Below are positions 44,641-55,839 of a stretch of 64,000 nucleotides of DNA, piece after piece. The notes under the pieces were generated by a model that worked only from the letters and a program-made list of their open reading frames with translations, had not been told where the DNA came from and searched no databases. The translations under genes were made by a program, and so were the position numbers. Each line of letters opens with the position of its first letter. Positions within the stretch are counted from its first letter, which is position 1. This DNA comes from Larix kaempferi (Eukaryota > Streptophyta > Pinopsida > Pinales > Pinaceae), in contig BSBM01000252.1 of the NCBI GenBank assembly GCA_027924585.1, forward strand, positions 8,122,001-8,186,000, in the 5' to 3' direction.

Positions 44641-45020
44641 TGAGTTGGTATGACATGGTTGAGATGGACTTGGCTCAAGAGAGAGCTCAGTCAGTTCAGT
44701 CAGTGCAGAGACAGAGGGAGTTGACTTACAGAGCTGAGTCAACTCAGGGTCACAGGCAGATGATCTACAGAGCTGTAGATCCACTTGACAGAGGTCTTCA
44801 GGGTTGGTTACAGCAGCAGAGACTCAGAGGGAGTCTGAGTCAGAGTGCAGTGACAGAGTCAGTAGTGGTTGACAGAGGGGCTTCATCAGAAGCCACACAT
44901 ATGGAGATTGATCAGGGTGGTTCAGGTCAAAGTGCAGCAGTGTCAGGAAGATCAGTTAGATCAGAGGCAGCAGCAGCGGACTTGATGGATCCAGGCATCA
45001 GTTTCAGGACTTCCCTCGTT

Positions 45021-45029
45021 AAGAGGGAG
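45021..45029 (+). other. Polypurine tract of gag-only Copia
   Basis: AAGAGGGAG directly before TGTTAGATTATGG, the 3' LTR start. Confidence 0.8.
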
Positions 45030-47061
45030 TGTTAGATTATGGTAACTTCGGGATGTCCTCCATGACTCAGATGCCTTGCATGGAGGGACATTAGTACCAT
45101 AGGCATCTGGATGGAGTAGAGAGTGAGATGCACTCTACTCAGTGGCATGAGCCTAGCAGGGGCTGCATGTGGAGCTTCAGGGGAAATTGACTTATGCATG
45201 CATGAGTTTTGCATGACCTGCTAGCATTCAGTGAATGCATGCAAAAGTGACTTTTGCATCCACCGGGAATCTAAGTCACCGTGTTCGGCGAATTTTCGCC
45301 ATGAAGTTCGAAAATCGACGTTTTTTTGAGCTGGGCGATTTTAATCGTTTAAGTTCGGCGATTGCAAACGCAAACATGATTTTCTTTGTTCAGCGAACTC
45401 AAAGGCGAATAAATTCGCTACAAAATCGACGAATTTCTTTTAAAAACGCCCAAAAATTCGTTTGAAATCATTTTTGGCGAGTGGATGAAAACCCTAGCCG
45501 TCGCGCAATATCCCTCCTCCGTGACCTGTGCATTGTTCATTCCACGATATTTAGTGTGCAGCGTAGCTCATGAACAGTTGAACGATATTTGTGGAGGTTG
45601 CATCATCACCCGACGCTCGTCATCATCACCACCTGATGCTCGTGAATCGCAATTGCAGCAAAGTCCCAACGCCCGTGACTGCAATTGCGGCCAAGTCCCG
45701 ACGCCCGTGAATCGCAGTTGCAAACTTGTAGCCGAGTCTCCTGTCGCTCGAGGGCACAGTGCGACTGCGGACTCCACTTCAAAGTTTAGTGACAAGTCTT
45801 CCAATTGTGTTGAGGCCCAAGCAGTGAGTGCAAAGTGCAGAGTTGTAGAGTCGCAAACTTGACTATAATTATTCCATGATTCTATGACCATCATGTTCAT
45901 TGTCGATGTGTTTAATGTTCATAGTTTAATGAGCATAGTGAATTTTATTGAAAATTTTCATATATTTTTTAGTCATTCGAACTTAATTCCGAATTTTATG
46001 CTGATTTTTATCACCAAAATTTCAAGTGTCAATTTTTTGTCGAATTTCAAGGTCGTCGAATTTGAACACGAACTCAAACCAGGTGACTTAGCCGGGAATT
46101 AGGGTTTTGGCAAACCTAATTCATCGGTGAGATTATTTATAGAGGCAAGGGGTCCCCAAATGGGGTTACTCAGTTGCATTATCAGAGAGAGATACTGCCA
46201 GAGTGAGGGGGACGAATCTGTCCATGTGGGGCGACTTTCTAAGATAGGGAGGAGTTGCTGCAGGAGCTAGGAAGGTCAAATCTGAGCTAGATCAGTGACC
46301 TTCTGTTCCAGAGAGACTAGATCTCCAGTACTGTGAGCTGAGAGAGCTCCATAGTGTGATTACTGATTAGATTGGAGGAGGCCGAGTTTGCTTCGAGGAG
46401 GACGTTTTTCCTGAGGAGGAGAAGCTCGTTGTGAGCTGGATTGACCAAGTTGGAGTCCGAGACTTTTAGGATAGCCTTGCCTCGAGATTTGAGGAAGGTT
46501 AGAGACGATCGGAGCTCAGATCTGTTGAGATCCGGAGCAGTATGAGCATTTGACATCCAGAGGAGGAGGGCGCACTTGTGCATGCAGAGAGGGCCGATTT
46601 CATTAGTGGGCAGTCTTCAGAGAGAGCAGATCAGAGCAGGGTGATCAATAGAGGGCAGATCCATCAGAGGCATCGTCAGAGCACTCAGATCCAGATTGGC
46701 AGTTAGGGCATACTTCGTAAGTGCATGCATCAACTGGATGCATGCAAATTAGAGTTTGTCCTAGTCAGAGGGATCGAGTTACCGGCTGAGGTAATTCTGT
46801 ATTATACTGCTTCTTTATTCTTCTATATGCTCTGGGCTCGAGATTGAGAAGATAGCCCCATAGTTAGTTGGTTTCTCCCGAAAGGGTTCCAGGGTATATC
46901 TGTTGTCTATTGTTGGTGATTGCTTTTATATGTTGTTGGTAGATGCAGATCTAGTGGTTGAGTCTATGTTTTTATGAGTATGTACTGACATTGAGATTCA
47001 TACTACTTGAGGTCTCAGACTGATATAGAGGGAGTAGTGATCTCTGTATCAAATATTTACA
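45030..47061 (+). repeat. 3' LTR of gag-only Copia, split by hAT-like element
   Basis: Starts TGTTAGATTATGG and ends AAATATTTACA. About 1.2 kb remains once the hAT-like insert (45271-46091 plus one 8-bp duplication) is removed. It preserves the uninterrupted target of the inner Copia at about 46531 and thus documents that insertion. Confidence 0.85.
45271..46091. mobile_element. Non-autonomous hAT-like element (821 bp) with 8-bp target duplication
   Basis: Termini are CTAAGTCACC and GGTGACTTAG, a 10-bp perfect inverted repeat, flanked by CCGGGAAT at 45263-45270 and 46092-46099. The sister LTR (near 36890) reads CACCGGGAATTAGGG without the insert, confirming the empty site. Subterminal TTCGGCGAA/TTCGAC motifs recur at both ends. 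The centre (about 45490-45860) is more GC-rich, with short repeated phrases such as CCCGTGAATCGCA. It has a 125-codon open frame without recognisable domain and may be captured host sequence. No transposase. Confidence 0.9.
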
Positions 47062-47439
47062 ACTACTCCTACTCCTCTTGCTCATAGATCATGGGAAAAT
47101 AAACTAGAAGAGGAAAGCTTAGTAGATAGTAGATCTATTTGTCTTTTCCTGTTTAGTAGTTTCTAGACTCTAGAGTCTAGAACTTAGTACTTTGTCTTGA
47201 TTATGGCCAATTTTGTAAACATTATATGATAGTTTAAGTTTGAACTTTGAACTTTGAATCTAACTCTTTGGTAATGAACATGATGCTTTGTTTCATTTCA
47301 TTGTTGAGTTATCTATTACAAATTGTTGATGGCAAATGTTATATGCTGAAACTTGTAGGTTGATGACTGATCATTTGATGACAATGTTATAAGTTATAGC
47401 TGCTAGATGATTAATGTTATATGTGTACTAAATGGTTGA
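47062..47439. other. Low-copy non-coding DNA with segment duplicated nearby
   Basis: No gene. The last ~60 bp (47378-47439, GATGATTAATGTTATATGTG-containing) recurs at about 47583-47640 as the inner end of the adjoining hairpin. The TCTTTGGTAATGAACATGAT phrase near 47270 recurs near 48053. Confidence 0.6.
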
Positions 47440-47853
47440 CGAGGGGTGGAAGGGGGGAGCACAATTTTCAAAAAGCTTCTGGAAGCATAGCGTTTTTTAT
47501 ATATTACATAATTGACTATATATATATATATATATATATATTAAAAGAAACCATGCAGAATGCTGAATTGACTGCAGAAAACAATGTTATACGTTATAGC
47601 TGCTAGATGATTAATGTTATATGTGTACTAAATGGTTGATGATCATTAAATCATCAACCATTTAGTACACATATAACATTAATCATCTAGCAGCTATAAC
47701 GTATAACATTGTTTTCTGCAGTCAATTCAGCATTCTGCATGGTTTCTTTTAATATATATATATATATATATATATAGTCAATTATGTAATATATAAAAAA
47801 CGCTATGCTTCCAGAAGCTTTTTGAAAATTGTGCTCCCCCCTTCCACCCCTCG
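47440..47853. repeat. 204-bp near-perfect inverted repeat with 6-nt loop
   Basis: Arms 47440-47643 and 47650-47853 are reverse complements with no difference found by eye. The centre is GGTTGATGAT-CATTAA-ATCATCAACC, and each arm includes a (TA)n run of the same length. Transcription in either direction would give a ~200-bp perfect hairpin RNA. Alternatives are a template-switch duplication, a foldback element, or an assembly artefact. Confidence 0.85.
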
Positions 47854-48182
47854 CTCCCAACAGTCTTGATACCATGTTCCAAGTAAACACGAGTAATGAG
47901 CCCTGTGTGCCCTTGCTCAACCCAGATTCCCCTTAATCACCCTAAGGAACCCAAAAGAACTAGAACTTTATCTCATATTAAAGTTTGGGGGCAACCCATG
48001 AGCTAGGCACAAGTTTGCCATGTATGGACAAGTTTGTATCTCATCTTACATCTCTTTGGTAATGAACATGATACTTTGTTTCATTTCATTGTTGAGTTCT
48101 CTATTAATGATCATCATTAATCTAGTAGTTACATCTATGTTTTCATGTTTTCTGCAGCCAATTCAGCATTCTGCATGGTTTC

Positions 48183-48219
<37 letters not shown>

Positions 48220-48610
48220 CTACTAGATTAATGATGATCATTAAATCATCAACAATTTAGTACACATATAACATTAATCATCTAGCAGCTATAACGTATA
48301 ACATTGTTTTCTGCAGTCAATTCAGCATTCTGCATGGTTTCTTTTAATATATATATATATAGTCAAATATGTAATATATAAAAAACGCTATGCTTCCAGA
48401 AGCTTTTTGAAAATTGTGCTCCCCCCTACCACCCCTCGCTCCCAACAGTCTTGATCCCATGTTCCAAGTAAACACAAGTAATGAGCCCTGTGTGCCCTTG
48501 CTCAACCCAGATTCCCCTTAATCACCCTAAGGAACCCAAAAGAACTAGAACTTTATCTCATATTAAAGTTTGGGGGCAACCCATGAGCTAGGCACAGGTT
48601 TGCCATGTAT
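47854..48610. repeat. Direct duplication, possible LTR/TRIM relic
   Basis: The right hairpin arm and its flank (about 47660-48018) recur at about 48240-48605 in the same orientation with few differences; the (TA)n runs differ in length. On the minus strand the shared flank ends TTACTTGGAACA and is followed by TGGTATCAAGAC. This resembles an LTR end plus a degraded Met-tRNA primer site, so the unit may derive from a small LTR element. Coding content is absent. Confidence 0.55.
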
Positions 48611-49999
48611 GGAGATTCTCCTTTCTAATTTGAGTACAAATTCCCCCTAGAACTCTTTACAAAGTGACAATATGTTAGGATGTAATATTTACGTGGTCCA
48701 ATATATCTGTGAATGTATGGACATCTTGGTGACTGCATGTGGTTTCAACTTTCAAGGTTGTCCTTTATGGTAATCTTCATGATTTGTGCCCCCAAGTCAA
48801 TCTCCATCGGGGATGTTGGAGCTATGTTGCCTTATATTGACTTGTGTGATAACCCTTTAAGGGGTGCCCTTTTAATTCTGGTGGGTGACCTTGATGCACC
48901 CTGTGTGGATAGTATGTGACCACAGTTGGTGTATCAATGTACCTTAACAGGTTATGACACAAGGAAAGATCAACATAACTCCAACACAATAATGCCCCTT
49001 AAATCTAAAATAGGCTCATACTAGCTAACAACTATCTGAGATGCCTGATCTAATTGTCTAACCATCACAACTAATCTCGTAATTGATTACAACTATGCTA
49101 ACACGGTAATGACAAGTGATAGCATCTTATAATACATTTGGACACAAAAATGACATTTTAGTTTTTGTGTTCCTCCTTGGATTACTAACCTCTGCTGTTC
49201 CTGTTCCCCCTCAGGAACAATGTTTAGTGATTGCATGAACTCTTGATGTCTTTGGGATCAACATGCTGAGTGCAAATGAAGACCAAATCAAGAAAAACGT
49301 TTCGTAAAAAATGTTAAGGTATTTCTAATAAATTTGAGAAAGAAGGCCATCACAATTTCTCTCATCATGGAAACCCAAACTAAGAGACTGATAAATGCTT
49401 CTCAAAAGTTTTTACTCGGTAATCAAGGAGGCTTAATCTCCTAATCTAAAACCATCAGCTGTGTAGGATGCCAGACAAGATTGACAGCCACAGAGAACCT
49501 ATTGAAGAGATATGATAATATATTGAAGGACCGAACAGGACTTCAACCTATCCAAACAATATAGCATACCGTAAACTGGCAACAAAATGCGATCTTGTCA
49601 AATATCAGACTTCTGAGGATGATGTTAGGGATGAGTGACCTGAGTATACCAGGCTGCAATTCTGAGGATGCTATATAAACAGAAGCCACGATATCTCATG
49701 CATTCAATAATATAGCATAAGAATGATAGGTTTGATGAATATGACTAGAGTTTGCTTTCATTTTGAATATAGTAAGTTTGCTGCTCTTCTTCACACTTGG
49801 TAGGATGATTCTATAATAAGCACTTAGCTAACAATTCTACATTCAAAATGAAAAGATTGGATCCTCATCATGATGGCGTACTTTCTGATTCTGATAAAGT
49901 TGTAAATTGCTTTTGGTATATATCCCCTTCGCTTACCTCCTGTTAGAACTTGGGAGTTAGAAAGTACTAATCGCAATGTGTGTTTGAATTTTATTGCAG
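48611..49999. other. Non-coding DNA upstream of the fucosyltransferase exons
   Basis: I found neither a transposon terminus nor the expected upstream exons of the O-fucosyltransferase gene. AT-rich; probably intron sequence if the gene extends leftward. Confidence 0.5.
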
Positions 50000-52144
50000 G
50001 AGAACTGTGAAAAACATTCCCAAGTATGCTTCGGCAGACTTTTATATAGATAATGTGCTCCCACGAATCAAGGAGAAGAAAATAATGGCTTTGAAGCCTT
50101 TTGTTGATAGGCTGGGGTAAAGCGTAATATCCTTACCCAATCAGAGAAATGTTACAATTGTTTCATTCTTGTTTTTCCTTGTGTTTCTTCACCACTTCAA
50201 GCAACATGTGCAGCATGTTATAATTTTACAGGGAAAGTGAAGCGTTCCATGATATTTTTCTGAAAACCAGGACTATTTCACAACTGAAACAAGATTTATA
50301 ATAAACTTGCCACTCTGTTCTGTTGATTTGCAACTTATGTGAGTATAACTGAAGAGAGCTGTGTTTCTGATAATGCTGTCGATGTCCTGGCCAGATATGA
50401 TAATGTTCCCCCGGAAATAAACCGGCTGAGGTGCAGAGTCAACTACCATGCTCTGAAGTTTCTACCAGAGGTTGAAAAAATGGCAGAAGTTTTAGCCTCG
50501 AGAATGAGGAATCGTACTGGCATATCACATCCATACATGTGAGTATTTCTGAGTTGTTGCCATAGCATTTAGCTAACTGTTAAACTTCGTATCTAGAAAC
50601 ATTAAAAAAACAAAATTTGGAGTTAGGTTCTGTAGTAAGCTATTTGGTGACTCCCCCTTATATTACTTGATGTGGATGTGGTTGTAAATAGGGCTCTACA
50701 CCTGAGATTTGAGAAGGGTATGGTTGGCCTTTCATTCTGTGATTTTGTTGGATCACGAACAGAAAAGGCAATGATGGCTGCTTATAGACAAAAGGAGTGG
50801 CCTCGCCGTTACAAAGTGAGTCCGTGGTCAAGGCAAATGCGTGCTTTTTGAAAAAGGAAAAATTTACAAAAGAGGATCTCTTTCTACTTCATTTTTCTTA
50901 TAGAAGTTTCTTAGAGTCTCCAAACATTTTGCCAAAGTCCGGCTTGCTTGTTATGTGTTCTTCCATTAAATTATCAAACAAGTTTGATGTAAAAATATTG
51001 CTGTTTTCATTTTCGAGAATTAAAAAAAGAGGTTAGCTTAACCAGTTATTATCAATTATGTCGGGCATTTGACTACTTCTATGTCGGCAGCTATCCATTT
51101 TGAATCTCTTGGATGAGGCGCACTAATTGACGTGAATGTAGGAAGCATCCTGTATGTTAAAAACAACAACAACAACATTTTCTAGCCTATTTAAACTATC
51201 TAATTTAATTTATAAACCATTTTCTTACTCTGAGCAGCTAGATGTTTGTTTCTTGTCACTGCAGAATGGGTCACACCTTTGGCAGATAGCACTAGATAAA
51301 CGTAAAGAGGGCCGATGCCCCCTTGAACCAGGGGAAGTGGCAGTTCTACTCAAGGCCATGGGGTATCCCAAGCAGACACAGATATATGTAGCTTCTGGAC
51401 AAGTCTATGGTGGTCGAAACCGCATGGCTCCTCTCAGAAGCATGTTCCCAAATTTGGTACGTCTATATATGATCTCCAGATGCTCTTTCATATTTTAAAA
51501 TCATCCCCCTCTTTAAAATGATTACAGTTAGCCAGCAATGTAAATACTCACAAACATGGAGGAATGCAAGTACCAAGAGGAGATTGTTGAATTGCACATG
51601 GTGTTTCTCTATATAGAGTACAAAATTGTGGTAGATGGTAGAATGAGATTTACCGGGCCAAGTCTCATCACTCTGAATTCCAGAAAGCACTTTGATTTCT
51701 GCATCTTGATTGATATAGAAGCTTACCTACTAGTCCTTTCATTCCTGCTTATTGTGCTTGTGGTTCTCCACTTTATTGTTTCAGGTCACAAAGGAAGAAT
51801 TGACGACAAAGGAAGAATTAAAGCCCTTTAGAAAGCACATTACAAGCCTTGCAGCTCTCGATTTCCTTGTTTGCTTGAAATCTGATGTATTTGTAATGAC
51901 TCATGGTGGAAATTTTGCCAAATTGATCATAGGGGCCCGGAGATATATGGGACACCGCCTGAAATCTATAAAACCGAATAAAGGCCTGATGACAAGATCC
52001 TTGGGAGACCCTTTCCTAGGCTGGGAAGCATTTAGAGAGGATATAGTGGTTTCACATGAAACAAGAACTGGGTTGCCGGAACCAACCTTTCCTGGTTATG
52101 ATTTATGGGAAAATCCACTGAGCCACTGCATGTGTAAAGCTTGA
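50000..52144 (+). CDS. O-fucosyltransferase family protein, C-terminal five exons
   Basis: Exons with GT/AG borders: 50000-50116, 50395-50538, 50692-50815, 51265-51456 and 51785-52144, joining in frame to 311 codons and TGA. Landmarks are VKNIPKYASADFYIDNVLPR and then NVPPEINRLRCRVNYHALKF; HLRFEKGMVGLSFCDFVG; EWPRRYKNGSHLWQ; KEGRCPLEPGEVAVLLKAMG; QIYVASGQVYGG; FRKHITSLAALDFLVCLKSD; VFVMTHGGNFAKLIIGARRY; and the C-terminal YDLWENPLSHCMCKA. This is the conserved second half of the plant GDP-fucose O-fucosyltransferase-like family (PF10250), normally ~450-550-residue type II Golgi membrane proteins. The membrane anchor and the first half (including the GGLNQ-type region) are missing upstream. 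The first exon starts in phase 1, so at least one more exon is required. Exons and splice sites look undamaged, which favours a functional gene with distant 5' exons over a pseudogene. Substrate cannot be inferred. Confidence 0.88.
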
Positions 52145-52987
52145 AATTTCCATATTTGGAGATTAAATTATTTTTAACTTTCCATTCATGGTGAGAGTCA
52201 CGAAACCATTGGTGGTTTGCCCCTTAAATTGATTGTAAAATAGTCTTCTAGTTTTTGAGAAATTTAGGGGATGAAACGATGTCTATAAGTATAAACTAGT
52301 TTCTTAGGGTTGTAGAAGAGTAAAATGTGCTCATCAAAACTGTATGACAATTAGGCAAATTTAAAATAGCTAATCTTCTTTATAGTGTTTCCATGTTGTC
52401 CATAAACAATTTTTTTTTTAATGATGATGATGTTTCCCTATAGTTCATAAGCAATTTTTTTTTATGATGAGCATTAGCCCAGAATAGTAGAAATGCAAAC
52501 CAGAGTGAAAGCCTCTGTTTAATGCCTCATTTAGGACATTTATTAGATTGTGTCAATAATGGCAACTTAGCTCCTAGTTAAAGTTTATTTCGCTCCAATA
52601 TCATTGGTTAGATAGTTAAGCCCACTGTCAGATGTAAAATGAACTCTTGTTAAATTGATGTGTTACTCTTTTATCAGATATTCATCGTATATGTATTTCA
52701 TATTTTCAAGCTTTGTAACTTATTTGTTTTACTTTTTTTTCAGTTAGGACAATGGAACCAACATACAAATACGGTTATGATGAATAGTAAAATATTCTAA
52801 ATCTTTTAATATAGATGAAAGAAATAAGATCTCATTGGTTATATTTTCTCTTGATGGAATGCTTGAGAAATGGTTGAATGTTGCTCCAAAAATAAATTTG
52901 ACATTCATTCAAGGATTTTAGTAGATGCCTTCAATCTACATAGAATAAGGGAACAACTTGTTATAGAGAAGGTTAGTATTTGTGAAA
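52145..52987. other. Fucosyltransferase 3' flank
   Basis: Presumed 3' UTR followed by AT-rich intergenic DNA. A short duplicated phrase with poly-T and ATGATGATG occurs at about 52396-52470. No gene seen. Confidence 0.5.
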
Positions 52988-53161
52988 CTTAGTTAATCAC
53001 TTGTGGTATGTAGTCAATGGTCTCTACACCAAGGTTGATTATATACTTAGTTAATCACTTGTGGTATGTAGTCAATGGTCTCTACATCAAGACTGATTAT
53101 ATACTTAGTTAATCACTTGTGGTATGTAGTCAATGATCTTTTTGTCAAGACTTGTTAATCC
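52988..53161. repeat. 58-bp tandem repeat, three copies
   Basis: Unit CTTAGTTAATCACTTGTGGT... repeated at 52988, 53046 and 53104 with few differences. Confidence 0.9.
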
Positions 53162-53385
53162 CATACCATTAGACAAAGATCTATGGCCATTCCAATTCTC
53201 CTAAAGAGACCCCACTCCTATGCATAGAACTAGTTACAAGCATTGTTACTCTGTGGTATGTAGTCAGTGATCTTTATGTCAAGATTTATTAATCCCAGAC
53301 CATTAGACAAAGATCTATTGCCATTCCAAATCTCCTAAAGAGATCCCACTCCTATGCATAGAACTAGTTACAAGCATTGCTACTC
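53118..53385. repeat. 134-bp tandem duplication
   Basis: Copies at 53118-53251 and 53252-53385 (starting TGTGGTATGTAGTCA). Each contains CATTAGACAAAGATCTAT and CACTCCTATGCATAGAACTA. The start overlaps the last 58-bp repeat, so the two expansions share a phrase. Confidence 0.9.
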
Positions 53386-54290
53386 CAACTCTTGCAATAA
53401 CCAAGTGGTGACTCTTTACACTGCACCATAACTACACAAGACATGAAGAATATTCTCAATGCATTCAATCCCCACCTGATCTAAATGATTAATACATATG
53501 GTAGGATTTTAGGTATCTTTTCTCCCCCTTTGCTTGAATCTACCATAATTTATGTAATCCCTCATTGATTTCTTCAAGTATGCATACATCTAAGACTCTA
53601 TTTTTAAACCATAAATATAGCACAATGCTTGATATGTGTGTAGATTAATGTATGTATGTATGCATGCATATGTATAAGCATAAATACATACCACTCTTTA
53701 ATCAATGGATTATTATCCTAGATTAGGCCTTCAAGGCTTTAAACCCAAGTAATCGTATGAATATTCAAATTTAAGCTCTTCTAAAATTTTAGTCTAAATG
53801 TTGGACAATTTGGTCCTTTTTTTACTATCATCATCTAAATTTGGGTATATAATCTTTGGTCAAATTGCAATTTTCATCGTTAAAATTGTATTTTTGAATG
53901 CATATATGGAACGCCTTAAAATATTCTTATTGCACCTAAATTGGGCAATCTCAACATTGCAATTTCAGCTATTCCTCTCAATTTCTACTCATATATTGAA
54001 CAAAAATGATCCAAAAAATGTGGCTGGAAAAAGTCCAAATCATCTGACATTTAGACTACAAAATTTAATCATAAAACTATCCATAAATATGATGCATGAA
54101 AATATATATTAAATTATCACTATCCATTTGTTTGAAAGAGTGATGGATCAAAAGCACCAAATAAAAGTCTATCCTTATGTTTTCAAGGAAAACCTCATGG
54201 GGAAATCCAAGAGATGCTTCCCCACATTTGTGGATGACTTCCCCATTAAACTCATCATGATAGGCTAATATGTCTAACCTAGGAGGATTC
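53386..54290. other. Non-coding AT-rich DNA
   Basis: No gene recognised. A short GTAT/GCAT run lies near 53650. The open frame at 53798-54112 has no recognisable features. Confidence 0.5.
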
Positions 54291-54506
54291 TGTTAGAAAC
54301 CTAATTTTAGGGATTATGGTTACATTGTAAATATTATTATTATTATTATTATTAAATTAAGAAATATGAAAAGTCGTAAGAGAATAGGAATGGAACTCTT
54401 GGAAGATGAAACCAATGTCACATTTTCATGTATTTATACGAGGTTCATGTCAATACTATTCATTCAAACATTAGAGTTAGCCTAGGCTTGTCAGTGGTAT
54501 CAAAGC
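54291..54506 (+). repeat. Copia LTR relic plus primer-binding site
   Basis: TGTTAGAAACC...GGCTTGTCA (54291-54493) has the ends and ~200-bp size of a short LTR. It is followed after one base by TGGTATCAAAGC (54495-54506), a Met-tRNA primer site with one mismatch. An (ATT)n run is at 54331-54354. It most likely belongs with the gag relic downstream. Confidence 0.55.
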
Positions 54507-55839
54507 TCTGGTATTTTTTTAACTCCATTATTAGTTGTGAACTTGCTCCAGCCTACCCCATTTGTGCTCAATCGGCCAACATACCTATAGCTTTTGCTTG
54601 GTCACCTACGTGCAACCGCAACAAATGCGACGACTTGGGCATTTAGATGTTACTACCACATTGAGAGAAATCCTAATATGCGACTAAGCGTTTAACGTAA
54701 CCTATTTGTTATCCATTATGCTACACTCAACTTCTAGACTTGCGTACTTGGGTATTCTACTAGACCTACGCGTTATCTTTGTGAACTCTATGATCTTGCC
54801 TTGTTAGAGATGTTGGGGAGAAGAATGGTGCTAGCATTGAGGAAATTTGAAGGCATGTTTAATGGTGTGTACGCTATGTGTAAGTATTGCTCTTCGTATT
54901 CATGTTAACTCTATGCAAATATTTCTTATCTCTATTGCGTATACCTGTCAAGTGGTGTTAGCTTTGTGTATTATTGCGTGGTATTATCACTAATATTACT
55001 TCTACCATTACCATGTCTCCATCCTTGCTAAAACTAACATATAGTTGCAACATAATTCATAATATTCATCGGGCAAATATATTCATCTATGAAACTATGA
55101 AAACTCACTACAAGAGGGCCTTCATATTTCTTGTGAATGATTACATGCCTCGTATTCCCTTAGGGAGCTTTGAACTTTATTGTGCCATGATCCATACGAA
55201 CATTTAGATTGCGTAGAGAATAATATTTGTTCTCGTGAATGTATAGAGGGATGATTGGCGTTGTTGAGTTTGGGGAGTTGGTGTCACGATGTGGATCAAA
55301 CGATATGATTTTTCCCACAACTATGGCACTTCCAGGATATCAAACTCTGCTAACGCTCATGAGACCTCACCTTTAGAAGTAGAGTTGAGAGAAGTAACCT
55401 TTCCTGCTAAAACCAAGTCTTATTTCATGGTTCGATTCAAAGGAGTAATACTTCTATGTACTTGGGTGAAACCACATGTCCACTTGGACTGTACAAATGC
55501 TTCACATTGTATACTTCTATGGTACTTGAGTGAAACCACTTGTCCTTTTGGATTGTAAAACTGCTTCACATTGTATAGCTAAACTTCACTTTGTATGTGC
55601 TATCTGATCCATTGTGCTATCGTGGTCACCTGTGTGCTCTGCATTCCTAGACAATCTCCAAATCATATCCTATGTGTGTGCTCTAGTGGCGTTGAATCTC
55701 CAAATAACTATTGTATTGCTTAATTGCAGCATATTGTATTAAGTAGAGATTGTATTGAAGAGCTTGTAAATTGTATTGCCATCTTTGTTGCTCAAGTGAT
55801 TTTATTCTCGAAGATGTATTCGGTTATATCTATTGTCGA
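54507..55839. other. Probable leader of decayed Copia element
   Basis: No intact gene. It contains a duplicated phrase about 60 bp apart near 55445-55555 (ACTTCTATG..ACTTG..TGAAACCAC.TGTCC). Lies between the primer site and gag relic. Confidence 0.4.

Larger units (their letters stand above)
43077..45035 (+). pseudogene. Copia gag + protease remnant + acidic repeat tail, one frame with two stops
   Basis: One frame runs from ATG 43077 (MATGLRVEDRLDGASNYSAW) to TAG 45033-45035, just inside the 3' LTR. It is interrupted by TGA 44058-44060 and TAG 44571-44573. Residues 1-240 are a UBN2-type gag. A CCHC knuckle (CFACNEYGHYAGQC) follows near 43760. Next comes a protease-like stretch in which the usual DSGAS is VDITLSSHMTG, losing the active-site Asp-Ser-Gly. 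A post-protease strand segment remains (VSGVFFVPGLRGSVLSVAAL). Then, instead of integrase, there is a tail with three ~66-bp repeats of QMDERDAH..EIEPLGS and a Gln/Ser/Arg-rich end. The shared frame across 650 codons suggests one long gag-derived protein in the recent past. Without the stops it would be a particle protein for a non-autonomous element. Confidence 0.8.
36667..47061 (+). mobile_element. Gag-only (TR-GAG-like) Copia-type element with nested insertions
   Basis: Has a 5' LTR (36667-42809, split), a primer-binding site, an internal region of only 2.2 kb, a polypurine tract and a 3' LTR (45030-47061, split). With inserts removed, both LTRs are ~1.2 kb and match closely with a few percent difference by eye. 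There is no integrase, reverse transcriptase or RNase H, so it would depend on pol from a partner. No clear 5-bp target duplication is seen. The 5' LTR seems to lack its first ~12 bases relative to the 3' LTR (TGTTAGATTATGG), and the right flank is unrelated unique DNA. Confidence 0.8.

Noticed and set aside
44299-44784. Minus-strand frame with CHEHLAHP repeats
   Set aside because: Antisense of the MDERDAH coding repeats of the gag tail; the repeat makes all frames look periodic.
45485-45862. 125-codon open frame inside the 821-bp hAT-like element
   Set aside because: No recognisable domain, repetitive composition, and the minus strand is equally open; treated as possible captured DNA, not a gene.
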